Origin: Mesorhizobium qingshengii
GTDB lineage: Bacteria > Pseudomonadota > Alphaproteobacteria > Rhizobiales > Rhizobiaceae
Assembly (NCBI RefSeq): GCF_900103325.1
Contig: NZ_FMXM01000020.1
Span: forward strand, 62,001-126,000
Length of the DNA stretch: 64,000 nt
Direction: 5' to 3'
Made by a program: the position numbers and the translations under genes. The notes under the pieces are model-generated. The model did no database searches and had not been told where the DNA came from. It worked only from the letters and a program-made list of their open reading frames with translations. Positions 16,377-24,209 of the stretch are shown piece by piece (within the stretch, counting starts at the first letter, position 1; each line of letters opens with the position of its first letter).

Positions 16377-17486
16377 ATGGTCGGCGTCGGTCTCATAGGC
16401 ACGGGTTTCATGGGCAAGTGCCATGCCATCGCATGGAGTGCCGTGGGCGCCGTTTTTCCCGACGTGGCCAAGCCACGGCTCGTCCATCTCGGCGAGGTGA
16501 ATGAGGAACTCGCCAGGCGCAAGGCGGGCGAGTTCGGCTTTGCCAAGGCGTCTGGCGATTGGCGCGCCGTCGTCAACGACCCGGAAGTCGACGTCATTTC
16601 CTTGACCACGCCCAACCAGTTCCATCCGGAAATGGCCATCGCCATCCTCGAAGCCGGCAAGCATCTGTGGTGCGAAAAGCCGATGGCGCCAAGCTTCACC
16701 GAAGCCGAGGCCATGGCGGCGGCGGCGAAAAAATCCGGCAAGGTCGCGGCCCTCGGCTACAACTACATCCAGAGCCCGGCCATCCGTCACATCGGCGCGC
16801 TGCTCGACGAGAAGATCATCGGCGAGGTCAACCATCTGCGCATCGAGATGGATGAGGATTTCATGGCCGATCCGGAGGCGCTGTTCTTCTGGAAGCACGA
16901 GGCCACCTCCGGCTATGGCGCGCTAGACGATTTCGCCGTGCATCCGCTGTCGCTGGTCTCGGCGCTGTTCGGTCGCGTCGCCAGCGTCATCTGCGACATG
17001 GCCAAGCCTTATGCCGACCGCAAGCTGGCGGCCGGCGGGCGCCGCGCTGTCGAGACCTATGATATCGCGAGCGTCTTGATGCATCTGGAAAACGGCATTG
17101 CCGGCACGCTGCTGGTCAACCGCTCCGCCTGGGGCCGCAAGGGGCGCATCGCCATCCAGATCTTCGGCTCGAAGGGATCGATCCTGTTCGACCAGGAGCG
17201 GATGAACGAGTTCCAGCTCTATCTCACCGCCGATCGCCCGACCGAGCAGGGCTACCGCACCATCCTGGTGGCGCCGCACCACAAGCCGTATGAGGCCTTC
17301 CTGCCGGCACCTGGCCATGGCCTCGGCTTCAACGATCTCAAGATCATCGAGTGTCATGAATTGCTGACGCGCCTTGCCGGCAGGCCGGCGCGGCTGATCG
17401 AGTTCGCCGAAGGGCTCGAGATCGAGCGCACGGTGCACGCAATGGCGCGCTCGTTCCAGGAAAAGCGCTGGGTTGATGTGCGGTAA
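16377..17486 (+). CDS. Gfo/Idh/MocA-family oxidoreductase, inositol-type
   Basis: 369 residues. A Rossmann NAD(P) site at the very N-terminus (GLIGTGFMGKCHA), the family motif LWCEKPMAPS (Glu-Lys-Pro), and the C-terminal alpha/beta domain with DDFAVHPLSLV are typical. The ATG at 16377 directly starts the Rossmann strand. Family members oxidise or reduce inositols and related sugars. It is divergent from iolR, which suggests a role with inositols other than myo-inositol or with an inosose; the true iolG is at 19831-20832. No exact IolR motif was found in the 134-base divergent gap. Confidence 0.88.
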   Translation: MVGVGLIGTGFMGKCHAIAWSAVGAVFPDVAKPRLVHLGEVNEELARRKAGEFGFAKASGDWRAVVNDPEVDVISLTTPNQFHPEMAIAILEAGKHLWCEKPMAPSFTEAEAMAAAAKKSGKVAALGYNYIQSPAIRHIGALLDEKIIGEVNHLRIEMDEDFMADPEALFFWKHEATSGYGALDDFAVHPLSLVSALFGRVASVICDMAKPYADRKLAAGGRRAVETYDIASVLMHLENGIAGTLLVNRSAWGRKGRIAIQIFGSKGSILFDQERMNEFQLYLTADRPTEQGYRTILVAPHHKPYEAFLPAPGHGLGFNDLKIIECHELLTRLAGRPARLIEFAEGLEIERTVHAMARSFQEKRWVDVR

Positions 17487-17502
17487 GGGCCGCCGTTGGC
17501 TT

Positions 17503-17690
17503 CCCCTTCTCCCCTTGTGGGAGAAGGTGGCCGAGCGAAGCTCGGTCGGATGAGGGGTGCTGGACAGATCGCTACTTGGAAGTCTTAAACATTTAAAATC
17601 ATTCTATATTTTAACGCAGCGTTTCTTCCAGCACCCCTCATCCGTCTCGGCGCTGCGCGCCGATCCACCTTCTCCCACAAGGGGAGAAGG
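17503..17690. repeat. Head-to-head palindromic repeat doublet
   Basis: Two ~62-base copies in opposite orientation (17503-17564 and 17627-17690) flank a 62-base AT-rich spacer. Each copy holds a CCTTCTCCC...GGGAGAAGG hairpin, a second small hairpin (CCGAGCGAAGCTCGG in the left copy) and ends in GGATGAGGGGTGCTGGA or its complement. The copies differ mainly in the small hairpin. It resembles a REP/BIME-like doublet and relates to the element at 11232-11347. It lies between two convergent genes and could end transcription from both sides. Confidence 0.7.
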
Positions 17691-17709
17691 TGTTGCCGAT
17701 GTGCCTTTC

Positions 17710-18801
17710 TCAGGCGGCTCCCTGACGGCTCTCCATCATGGCGCGGCGCGCCGACCGGCGCCACTCGACGGCGCCGGCAAGGCCGTGCAGCACCGTCTCG
17801 GTGGTCGCCCAGTCGATGCAGCCGTCGGTGATGCTCTGGCCATAGACGAGCGGCTTGCCGGGCACGACGTCCTGCCGGCCGGCGACGAGATTGCTCTCGA
17901 TCATGACGCCGATGATGCGTTCGTCGCCCGCCCCGACCTGGCCCGCGACATCGGCCGCCACCTTTGGCTGGTTCTCGGGCTTCTTGCTTGAGTTGGCGTG
18001 GCTGACGTCGACCATCAAACGGGGTGCGACGCCGATGCGGCCGAGTTCCACGCTGGCGGCCTCGACGCTCGCCGCATCATAGTTGGGCTGAACGCCGCCG
18101 CGCAGGATGACGTGACAGTCCTCGTTGCCGGTGGTGGTCGCGATGCCACTGCGCCCGCCCTTGGTCACCGCCATGAAATGATGCGGCTGGGCGGCGGATT
18201 TCACCGCTTCGGCGGCGATCCGCAGATTGCCGTCGGTGCCGTTCTTGAAGCCGACCGGGCAGGACAGGCCGGATGCAAGTTCGCGGTGGATCTGGCTCTC
18301 GGTCGTGCGCGCGCCGATCGCGCCCCAGGCGACGAGGTCGGCAATGTATTGCGGGGTGGTCATGTCGAGGAACTCGGTCGCCGCCGGCAGGCCGAGATTG
18401 TTGACGGCGGAGAGCACGTTGCGCGCCATCCTGAGCCCCTTGTCGATGTTGAAGCTGCCGTCCAGGTCGGGATCGTTGATCAGGCCTTTCCAGCCGACCG
18501 TCGTGCGCGGCTTTTCGAAATAGACGCGCATCACGATTTCCAGTCGATCCGCCAGGCTCTCGCGCAGCGCCGCCAGACGGCTGGCATAGTCAACGGCGGC
18601 GACCGGATCGTGGATCGAACAAGGCCCAACGACGACGAGCAGCCGATCGTCGGTACCGTTCAAAATAGCGTGGATCGCGTTGCGTGACGCGCTGACGGTG
18701 CGCGTCGCCGTCAGCGTGCGCGGTATCTCCCGCATCACCTGGTCCGGCGTACTCAATTCCCTGATTTCCTTGACCCGAAGATCATCTGTGGTGGTCAACA
18801 C
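17710..18801 (-). CDS. 3-deoxy-7-phosphoheptulonate synthase, class I (AroF/G/H type)
   Basis: 363 residues, the usual length for class I DAHP synthases. VVVGPCSIHDP, YFEKPRTTVGWKGLINDP, GFKNGTDG, HVILRGG, DVSHANSSK and the C-terminal SITDGCIDW are conserved active-site and metal-binding stretches. It joins phosphoenolpyruvate and erythrose 4-phosphate in the first step of aromatic amino-acid synthesis. An 88-base interval upstream holds a terminator hairpin, and before that a leader peptide, so expression is probably set by attenuation. Which isozyme (Phe-, Tyr- or Trp-sensitive) cannot be read from the sequence. Confidence 0.95.
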   Translation of the reverse strand: MLTTTDDLRVKEIRELSTPDQVMREIPRTLTATRTVSASRNAIHAILNGTDDRLLVVVGPCSIHDPVAAVDYASRLAALRESLADRLEIVMRVYFEKPRTTVGWKGLINDPDLDGSFNIDKGLRMARNVLSAVNNLGLPAATEFLDMTTPQYIADLVAWGAIGARTTESQIHRELASGLSCPVGFKNGTDGNLRIAAEAVKSAAQPHHFMAVTKGGRSGIATTTGNEDCHVILRGGVQPNYDAASVEAASVELGRIGVAPRLMVDVSHANSSKKPENQPKVAADVAGQVGAGDERIIGVMIESNLVAGRQDVVPGKPLVYGQSITDGCIDWATTETVLHGLAGAVEWRRSARRAMMESRQGAA

Positions 18802-18835
18802 GGCTTTCTGCTCCTGTTAGGAGACCTGCCGGCTG

Positions 18836-18865
18836 AAACAAAAAAGCCGCCAGGTCTGGCGGCTT
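18836..18865 (-). terminator. Attenuator terminator ahead of DAHP synthase gene
   Basis: On the minus strand AAGCCGCCA (18865-18857), loop GACC, TGGCGGCTT (18852-18844) form a 9-base-pair stem followed by TTTTTG TTT. It is an intrinsic terminator inside the leader. Its 5' arm can instead pair over 8 bases (GCCGCCAG) with CTGGCGGC at 18918-18911 to form an antiterminator. Confidence 0.85.
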
Positions 18866-18888
18866 GTCGGATCTTGATGCTGCAATCT

Positions 18889-18960
18889 TCAGATCGAGCG
18901 CAATCCTCCCGCCGCCAGCGAGCTCCTAAAGTACCAATACGTGGCGGTCAGGTTGATCAT
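18889..18960 (-). CDS. Aromatic leader peptide of the DAHP synthase attenuator
   Basis: A short frame encodes MINLTATYWYFRSSLAAGGLRSI (23 residues, in two parts: MINLTATYWYF then RSSLAAGGLRSI) and ends at TGA 18891-18889. Four control codons in a row, TAT TGG TAC TTT (18939-18928), read Tyr-Trp-Tyr-Phe. An in-frame ATG at 18969 would add MNR, but it overlaps the predicted -10 box and so would not be transcribed. Stalling at the control codons would cover segment 1 (CCGCCA, 18947-18942) and free segment 2 to form the antiterminator; reaching the stop would cover segment 2 and let the terminator form. Confidence 0.85.
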   Translation of the reverse strand: MINLTATYWYFRSSLAAGGLRSI

Positions 18961-18966
18961 GCGGTT

Positions 18967-18995
18967 CATATAGTCGAAGCCGAAGCGTTTGTCAC
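18967..18995 (-). promoter_or_regulatory. Promoter of the attenuated DAHP synthase transcript
   Basis: -35 box GTGACA (18995-18990), 17-base spacer, -10 box TATATG (18972-18967). The expected start is about seven bases further on, at 18960, which is the A of the leader-peptide ATG, so the leader message would begin at its start codon. The -35 box is within 10 bases of the stop of the upstream short-chain dehydrogenase gene. Confidence 0.6.
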
Positions 18996-18998
18996 GCC

Positions 18999-19793
18999 CT
19001 ACTCACCGACCACCCCGGCAATATTCTGGTCGTAGTCGACGAGCGACCCGGTCATGACGCCGGCCTGCGGGCTGATCATGTAGGTGATCAGCCGGGCAAG
19101 CTGCGCCGGCTTCACCAACTGGCCCATCGGCTGCGCGGCCTCGGCCTTTTCCAGCCAGTCGTCGGTCGCGCCGTGCCATTTCTTCTGCACGATGTCCTCG
19201 CCCTCTGTGTCCATCCAGCCGGGCAGCACGGCGTTGCAGCGGATGCGATTGCGCCGGTAGGCACTTGCGACATTCTTGGTCAGCGTCATCAGCGCACCCT
19301 TGCTCGACGAATAGGGTGCGAGGAACGACTGGCCGGCATGCGCCGACATCGACAGCACGTTGACGATCGAACCCGGCGCCTTGCGCTCCAACAGATGCGC
19401 CACAAGCCCTTGCATGAGGAAGAAGGGGCCGCGCACATTGGTGTTGAAAATCTGGTCGAAGACGTCCTCGGAGGTTTCGACCAGCGAACCACGCGCCGAC
19501 GTGGCGGCGGCATTGACCAGCGCATTGACGGTGCCGAAATGCGAGATCGCGGTTGCGACGGCGCGCTTGCAATCGGCCACCTTGGCGACGTCGGCGCCGA
19601 TGAAGATCGCATCGACGCCTGACTTCTTGAGGGCGGCAGCGGCCTTGTCGCCCTTCTCCTGCGAGCGCCCCACAAGCGCCAGCGCCCGGCAGCCCTCGTC
19701 GGCCAGGGCCTCGGCGACGGCGAAGCCGATGCCTTGCGCGCCGCCGGTGACGATGGCGTGCGTTTCTGAATTGCGACCGGCGGAACCGTTCAT
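18999..19793 (-). CDS. Short-chain dehydrogenase/reductase (SDR) of the inositol transport operon
   Basis: 264 residues. TGGAQGIGFAVA is the NAD(P)-binding glycine motif, NAAATSARG the following structural motif, with catalytic Ser in LSMSAHAG and Tyr/Lys in YSSSK. A classical SDR of the sugar/polyol dehydrogenase kind. It is the last gene of the run transporter-iolG-SDR, 37 bases after iolG. A role in oxidising or interconverting an inositol isomer or its ketone is inferred from context; the family alone does not fix the substrate. Confidence 0.9.
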   Translation of the reverse strand: MNGSAGRNSETHAIVTGGAQGIGFAVAEALADEGCRALALVGRSQEKGDKAAAALKKSGVDAIFIGADVAKVADCKRAVATAISHFGTVNALVNAAATSARGSLVETSEDVFDQIFNTNVRGPFFLMQGLVAHLLERKAPGSIVNVLSMSAHAGQSFLAPYSSSKGALMTLTKNVASAYRRNRIRCNAVLPGWMDTEGEDIVQKKWHGATDDWLEKAEAAQPMGQLVKPAQLARLITYMISPQAGVMTGSLVDYDQNIAGVVGE

Positions 19794-19830
19794 CGCTCTG
19801 CTCCTGTGCTTTGGGTCCGGATACCGGTTC

Positions 19831-20832
19831 TTACTTTGCCGTGTCGAGGCGGACGGTCTTGCCCGATGTGGCTGATTTCAGCGCAGCGTCAGCCAGTTTC
19901 AGCGCCACGAGCCCGTCGGCGCCGCTTGGCGCCGCCTTCTTGCCCGAGGTCGCCGCGGTGATGAAGGCGGCGATCTCATTGGCATAGGCGTCGAGATAGC
20001 GCGTCATGAAGAAGTCGTGCAGCGGCGGGCGCGTATAGCCCTTCTCGTTGGCCAGTTCGATCGACACCGGCCGCTGGTTCTCGGCCGCGATCATGCCTTT
20101 GGAACCATGCACCTCGATGCGCTGGTCGTAGCCATAGGTGGCGCGGCGCGAGTTGGAGATGATGGCCTGCTTGCCGGAAGCGGTTTCCAGGATGACACTG
20201 ACACTGTCGAAATCGCCGGCCGCGCCAATCTTCTTGTCGACCAGCACCGAGGCATGCGCGCTGACCGCCACCGGTTCCTCGCCGAGCAGGAAGCGCGCCA
20301 TGTCGAAGTCATGGATGGTCATGTCGCGGAAGATGCCGCCCGAGCGCTTGATGTAGTCGATCGGCGGCGCGCCCGGATCGCGCGAGGTGATGGTGACCAT
20401 CTCGACGGTGCCGATGGCGCCGTCGTCGATCGCCTTGCGCACGGCGGCGAAGTGCGGATCGAAGCGGCGGTTGAAGCCGACCATCAGCGTTGCCTTGGTC
20501 TTCTCGACCACGGCCAGGCACTTCTCGACGCGCTTGACGTTGAGGTCGATCGGCTTCTCGCAGAAGATCGCCTTGCCGGCCTTGGCGAAGCGCTCGATCA
20601 AATCGGCATGGGTGTCGGTCGGCGTGCAGATGACGACGGCGTCGATGTCCTCGGATTTCTCGATGGCGTCGATCGTACGCACTTCGGCGCCATAGGCCGT
20701 TGCCAGTTCCTTTGCCGCCTTCTCGAACGCATCGGCAACGGCGACCAGTTTGGCCTGCGGGTTGGAGCCGACGGCGCGGGCGTGGACCTTGCCGATGCGG
20801 CCGGCACCGAGGAGGGCGAAGCGGAGAGTCAT
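19831..20832 (-). CDS. iolG: Inositol 2-dehydrogenase IolG
   Basis: 333 residues, the normal IolG/IdhA length. LLGAGRIGKVHARAV is the Rossmann motif, IFCEKPIDLN the Glu-Lys-Pro motif, and RDPGAPPIDYIKRSGGIFRDMTIHDFDMARF spans the catalytic Lys, Asp and His region of inositol dehydrogenases. It oxidises myo-inositol to scyllo-inosose with NAD. The ATG at 20832 starts the Rossmann strand; the frame stays open upstream but runs antisense over the intergenic region and the ATPase. It follows the ABC genes in the same direction. Confidence 0.94.
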   Translation of the reverse strand: MTLRFALLGAGRIGKVHARAVGSNPQAKLVAVADAFEKAAKELATAYGAEVRTIDAIEKSEDIDAVVICTPTDTHADLIERFAKAGKAIFCEKPIDLNVKRVEKCLAVVEKTKATLMVGFNRRFDPHFAAVRKAIDDGAIGTVEMVTITSRDPGAPPIDYIKRSGGIFRDMTIHDFDMARFLLGEEPVAVSAHASVLVDKKIGAAGDFDSVSVILETASGKQAIISNSRRATYGYDQRIEVHGSKGMIAAENQRPVSIELANEKGYTRPPLHDFFMTRYLDAYANEIAAFITAATSGKKAAPSGADGLVALKLADAALKSATSGKTVRLDTAK

Positions 20833-20945
20833 GGAATGTCCTTTGAGGATGGTTCGAAACTGTCGGCGCCGGTCATGGGCGCGGGTGATTTTCCGGTCAA
20901 GACGACATCGACAGGGAGGCGATGACCACCGCCTCCGCGCCCGGC

Positions 20946-21713
20946 CTAGGCCGCGAGTTCCGCCTCTCCGGTCTTGGCGCCGGTGATGTAGGAGACGACA
21001 TCCTGCCCGTCGGTGTCTTGCTTGCGCAGATTGGCGACGATGCGGCCGCGGCGGAAGACGACGATGCGGTCGCAGAGGTCGAACACCTGGCGCATGTTGT
21101 GGCTGATCAGGATCAGCGGCTCGCCATTGTCCTTCAGCGTGCGGATGATGTTTTCGACCTGTGCCGTTTCCTGCACGCCGAGTGCCGCCGTCGGCTCGTC
21201 CATGATGATCAGCTTGGAGGCGAAGGTCGCGGTCCTGGCGATCGCCACGCACTGGCGCTGGCCGCCCGACATGTGGCGGATGGTGTTGGACAGATTGGGG
21301 ATCTTCACCGCCGTGCGGATCAGTGCCGCTTCGGTCGCCTTGCGCATGTACTTGCGGTCGAGGATCGAGAACGGCCCGAGATTGAACAGCACCTTTTCGC
21401 GGCCGAGGAACAGGTTCGACGGCACGTCGAGATCGTCGGCCAGCGCCAGGTTCTGGAACACGGTCTCGATGCCCGCCGTGCGCGCCTCGATCGGGCCGGC
21501 AAAATTCACTTCCTTGCCGTCGAACCAGATCTGGCCGCTGGTGCGTTGTTCGACGGCGGTGATCTGGCGCACGAAGGTCGACTTGCCGGCGCCATTGTCG
21601 CCCATGATGGCGACATGTTCGCCCTTGCGCAGCTCGAAGTTCGCGCCTTCCAGCGCATGCACGCCGCCATAGCGCTTGGTCAGGTTTTCGGTCTTCAGGA
21701 CGATGTCTGACAT
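20946..21713 (-). CDS. Inositol/sugar ABC transporter ATP-binding protein, single-domain type
   Basis: 255 residues with one nucleotide-binding domain: Walker A GDNGAGKST at 38-46, signature MSGGQRQCVAIAR, Walker B LIIMDEPTAAL and the switch His in LILISHNM. Most ribose-type transporters use a ~500-residue double ATPase (as at 1874-3376), but single-domain ATPases of FrcA type are known in rhizobia. It drives the permease encoded just upstream, with 2 bases between them. The C-terminal tail (TGAKTGEAELAA) is short. Confidence 0.94.
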   Translation of the reverse strand: MSDIVLKTENLTKRYGGVHALEGANFELRKGEHVAIMGDNGAGKSTFVRQITAVEQRTSGQIWFDGKEVNFAGPIEARTAGIETVFQNLALADDLDVPSNLFLGREKVLFNLGPFSILDRKYMRKATEAALIRTAVKIPNLSNTIRHMSGGQRQCVAIARTATFASKLIIMDEPTAALGVQETAQVENIIRTLKDNGEPLILISHNMRQVFDLCDRIVVFRRGRIVANLRKQDTDGQDVVSYITGAKTGEAELAA

Positions 21714-21715
21714 GG

Positions 21716-22792
21716 TCAAGCCCTCAATGCCCGCAGGCGTTGGCGCCATTGGTCGAGTACGACCGCACCGACGATGATCACGCCCTTGACCATCTCCTGG
21801 TAGTAGGCGTCGAGGCGCAGGAAGGTGAAGCCGGAGATGATGACGCCGAAGATCAGCGAGCCGATCACCGTGCCGATGATCGAGCCGCGGCCGCCCGACA
21901 GCGAAACGCCGCCGATGACCGCCATGGCGATCGCGTCGAGTTCGTACATCACGCCCATGCCGGACTGGGCGGTAAGGTTCTTGGAGCTCAGCACCACGGC
22001 GGCGAGCGCGGCAAGCACGCCGGCAATGACGTAGACGAGGATCTTGTGGTTGGCGATCTTGATGCCGGACATGCGCGCGGCGTCCTCGTTGGAGCCGATC
22101 GCATAACAGTGCTTGCCATACCTGGTGTAGGTCATGATCAGCTGGAACAGCACGGCCAGCGACAGGAAGATGATGACGGGCATCAGGCCCTTGCCGATCG
22201 CGGCGAAACTGTCGGTGGGAAATGAGATCGGCTGCCCCTTGGACCACCATTTGGCGATGCCGCGCGCGGTGACCATCATGCCGAGCGTGGCGATGAACGG
22301 CGGGATGCGCGTGTAGGCGATCAACGAGCCGTTGACCAGGCCGGCGAGCAGCCCGCAACCGATCGCCACCAGCACCGGCACGATGACAGGCAGGTCGGTC
22401 CAGCCTTGCGCCAGGAACATCGCCTTGGGGTTGGGGTTGCCGTTTACCGTCGCCACCTGGGCGAAACTCATGGCGATCATCGCGGTCGCGCCGACGATGG
22501 AGCCCGAGGACAGGTCGATGCCACCGCAAATGATCACTTGCGTCACGCCGATGGCGATGATGCCGACGATCGACACTTGCAGGATGATGATCTGCAGGCG
22601 CGCCTCGTTGAAGATCCCTGAGACATCGCTGCGGGTGTTGAACAGGAAGCTGTCGCCGAGAAAGATTCGGCCGATCAGTTCGAAGACGACAATGAGGATG
22701 ACAAGCGCCAGGAAAACGTTGAACTCGGCCGGCCAGGCGCGCTTCTTCGCATCGTAGCTGAGTCCTCCGACGCCGTGAGATGTCTGTGCCAA
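21716..22792 (-). CDS. Inositol/sugar ABC transporter permease
   Basis: 358 residues of the BPD_transp_2 (RbsC/FrcC) family with about ten membrane segments. GVTQVIICGGIDLSSGSIVG is the family hallmark, and AIAMAVIGGVSLSGGRGSIIGT the conserved region near the C-terminus. The N-terminal ~35 residues are cytoplasmic and polar. A strong hairpin in the 100-base gap separates it from the binding-protein gene. It is a single permease, so it probably forms a homodimer. Confidence 0.94.
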   Translation of the reverse strand: MAQTSHGVGGLSYDAKKRAWPAEFNVFLALVILIVVFELIGRIFLGDSFLFNTRSDVSGIFNEARLQIIILQVSIVGIIAIGVTQVIICGGIDLSSGSIVGATAMIAMSFAQVATVNGNPNPKAMFLAQGWTDLPVIVPVLVAIGCGLLAGLVNGSLIAYTRIPPFIATLGMMVTARGIAKWWSKGQPISFPTDSFAAIGKGLMPVIIFLSLAVLFQLIMTYTRYGKHCYAIGSNEDAARMSGIKIANHKILVYVIAGVLAALAAVVLSSKNLTAQSGMGVMYELDAIAMAVIGGVSLSGGRGSIIGTVIGSLIFGVIISGFTFLRLDAYYQEMVKGVIIVGAVVLDQWRQRLRALRA

Positions 22793-22853
22793 ATCGTCTA
22801 TCCTCCGTCAGCCGTGGTCGCCCCTCCTTGCCTTGCTGGCGTCGAGGGAAGAA

Positions 22854-22878
22854 GAGCGGCGCTGTGAGAGCGCCGCTC
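22854..22878 (-). other. Intercistronic hairpin between binding-protein and permease genes
   Basis: GAGCGGCGCT (22854-22863), loop of five, AGCGCCGCTC (22869-22878): a perfect 10-base-pair, GC-rich stem without a T-run. Such hairpins after binding-protein genes often protect the 3' end of the processed message so the binding protein is made in excess; that role is inferred here. Confidence 0.75.
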
Positions 22879-22892
22879 CGTATGCCCGCTGC

Positions 22893-23834
22893 TCAGTTCT
22901 TCTTCAGGAACTTGTCGATGTTCGCAGGGGTCACCAGCTGGAAGGGGACGTAGACCTTGTGCTCGACCTTCTCGCCCTTGGCCAGCTTGAGCGCTGCATC
23001 GAGAGCACCCGCGCCCTGGCCGGCCGCGTCCTGGAACACGGTTGCGTCGAGGTCGCCCGCCTGCATGGCGGCAAGCGCGTCCTGGGTGGCATCGACACCG
23101 CCGACGACGACCGACTTCATGTCGACGTTGGCGGCCTTCATCGCCTGGATGGCGCCGATGGCGCTTTCGTCATTGTTGGCGATCACGCCATCGAACGGCT
23201 TGCCGGTCGACAGCCAGTTGGTCATCAGGTTCTGGGCTTCGTCGCGGTTCCAGTTCGACGTCTGCTTGTCGATGATCTTGATGAAGCTGCAATCCGGCGT
23301 GGCGATCACTTCTTCGATGTCCTTGGTGCGCTGCACGGCGGCCTGGTTCGACAGCTCGCCCATGATCACATAGACGTTGGCTTCCTTCTTGCCGGCTTCC
23401 TTGAACAGGCGGCAGACTTCCTTGGTCTCGAGCGTGCCGGAATCGGCCTCGTTCGAGGCAACGAATGCCTGGTTGTCCGGCAGCGTGTCCACGTTGACCG
23501 GCTCGCGATTGACATAGACCAGCGGAATCTTGGCGGCGGCCGCGGCATCGGACATCGCCTGCGTAGCCGAGGTGTCGACCGGGTTGACGATGATCGCATC
23601 GACCCCCGAAGCGGCGAAGTTCTTGATCTGGTCAAGCTGCTTGGCAACGTCGTTCTGCGCGTCCTCGACCTGCAGCTCGACGCCGCTCATGCCCTTGGCC
23701 TGCGCGATCATCCCATTGCGCAGCACGGTCAGGAAGTTGTCGTCGAACTTGGCCATCGATACGCCGATCTTGGCGGCCATGGCGGATGAACTCATCAGCG
23801 CCGCGAAAGCGACGCCCAAAAGCAGTTTCTTCAT
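22893..23834 (-). CDS. Inositol-type ABC transporter substrate-binding protein
   Basis: 313 residues with a signal peptide (MKKLLLGVAFAALMSSSAMA, cleavage after AMA). The mature protein has the Peripla_BP_4 fold: IGVSMAKFDDNFLT, ASGVDAIIVNPVDT, YVNREPV, IMGELSNQAAVQR, ANNDESAIGAIQA and VGGVDATQDALAA are typical of the ribose/inositol-binding branch. Co-localisation with iolG and the iol genes points to myo-inositol or a related cyclitol. It is the first gene of the operon, behind a promoter at 24050-24021. Confidence 0.9.
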   Translation of the reverse strand: MKKLLLGVAFAALMSSSAMAAKIGVSMAKFDDNFLTVLRNGMIAQAKGMSGVELQVEDAQNDVAKQLDQIKNFAASGVDAIIVNPVDTSATQAMSDAAAAAKIPLVYVNREPVNVDTLPDNQAFVASNEADSGTLETKEVCRLFKEAGKKEANVYVIMGELSNQAAVQRTKDIEEVIATPDCSFIKIIDKQTSNWNRDEAQNLMTNWLSTGKPFDGVIANNDESAIGAIQAMKAANVDMKSVVVGGVDATQDALAAMQAGDLDATVFQDAAGQGAGALDAALKLAKGEKVEHKVYVPFQLVTPANIDKFLKKN

Positions 23835-24209
23835 TGTATCTCTCCTCCACTCTTGGTGTCCGGCTGCACCGATCTATCCGGAATCCCCGATATCCCGGGG
23901 AATCTCTCCCGATTGCCATTTCCGTCCCGGGTGACGCCTTCCAATTTGCTGGAACGTCGAACCCTCTGTTTGAAATCGATGTTACCGGAACGAAAGAACC
24001 AAAATATACTGCTAGTGAAATATTTATTCCATTTTACGCCAAGGCGTCAAGGGCGATTCCAGAACCGGATGCGCGATTTTCGGGTGACGGGTGCTTGCCG
24101 CCAAGCCGGACACCGACGATCGGCGATGTTCTCGCGACGTCGCTTCGCTGCTGCTCCGTTTGAAAGACGAAGCGGCAGGCGTCTCAGCCCATCTCGAAGA
24201 TCGAGACCC
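23835..24209. other. Intergenic region upstream of the inositol transport operon
   Basis: 375 bases without a convincing gene. It holds the transport-operon promoter (listed separately) and a leader hairpin TCCCCG (23884-23889) / CGGGGA (23896-23901) near the start codon on the minus strand. An AT-rich stretch covers about 23985-24035. The rest, 24060-24209, is GC-rich and shows no signal I can support. Confidence 0.6.
24017..24050 (-). promoter_or_regulatory. Promoter of the inositol transport operon with IolR-like site on the -10 box
   Basis: Minus-strand -35 TTGACG (24050-24045), 18-base spacer, -10 TAAATA (24026-24021). The -10 box is exactly the N6 of GGAATAAATATTTC (24030-24017), which matches GGAA-N6-TTCC at seven of eight fixed positions and is the same variant as the second site at iolC. 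A repressor bound here would block RNA polymerase. Confidence 0.55.

Noticed and set aside
23960..24000. A LacI-type operator around TTACCGGAA upstream of the inositol transport operon
   Set aside because: Symmetry fails beyond the central CCGG on both sides.
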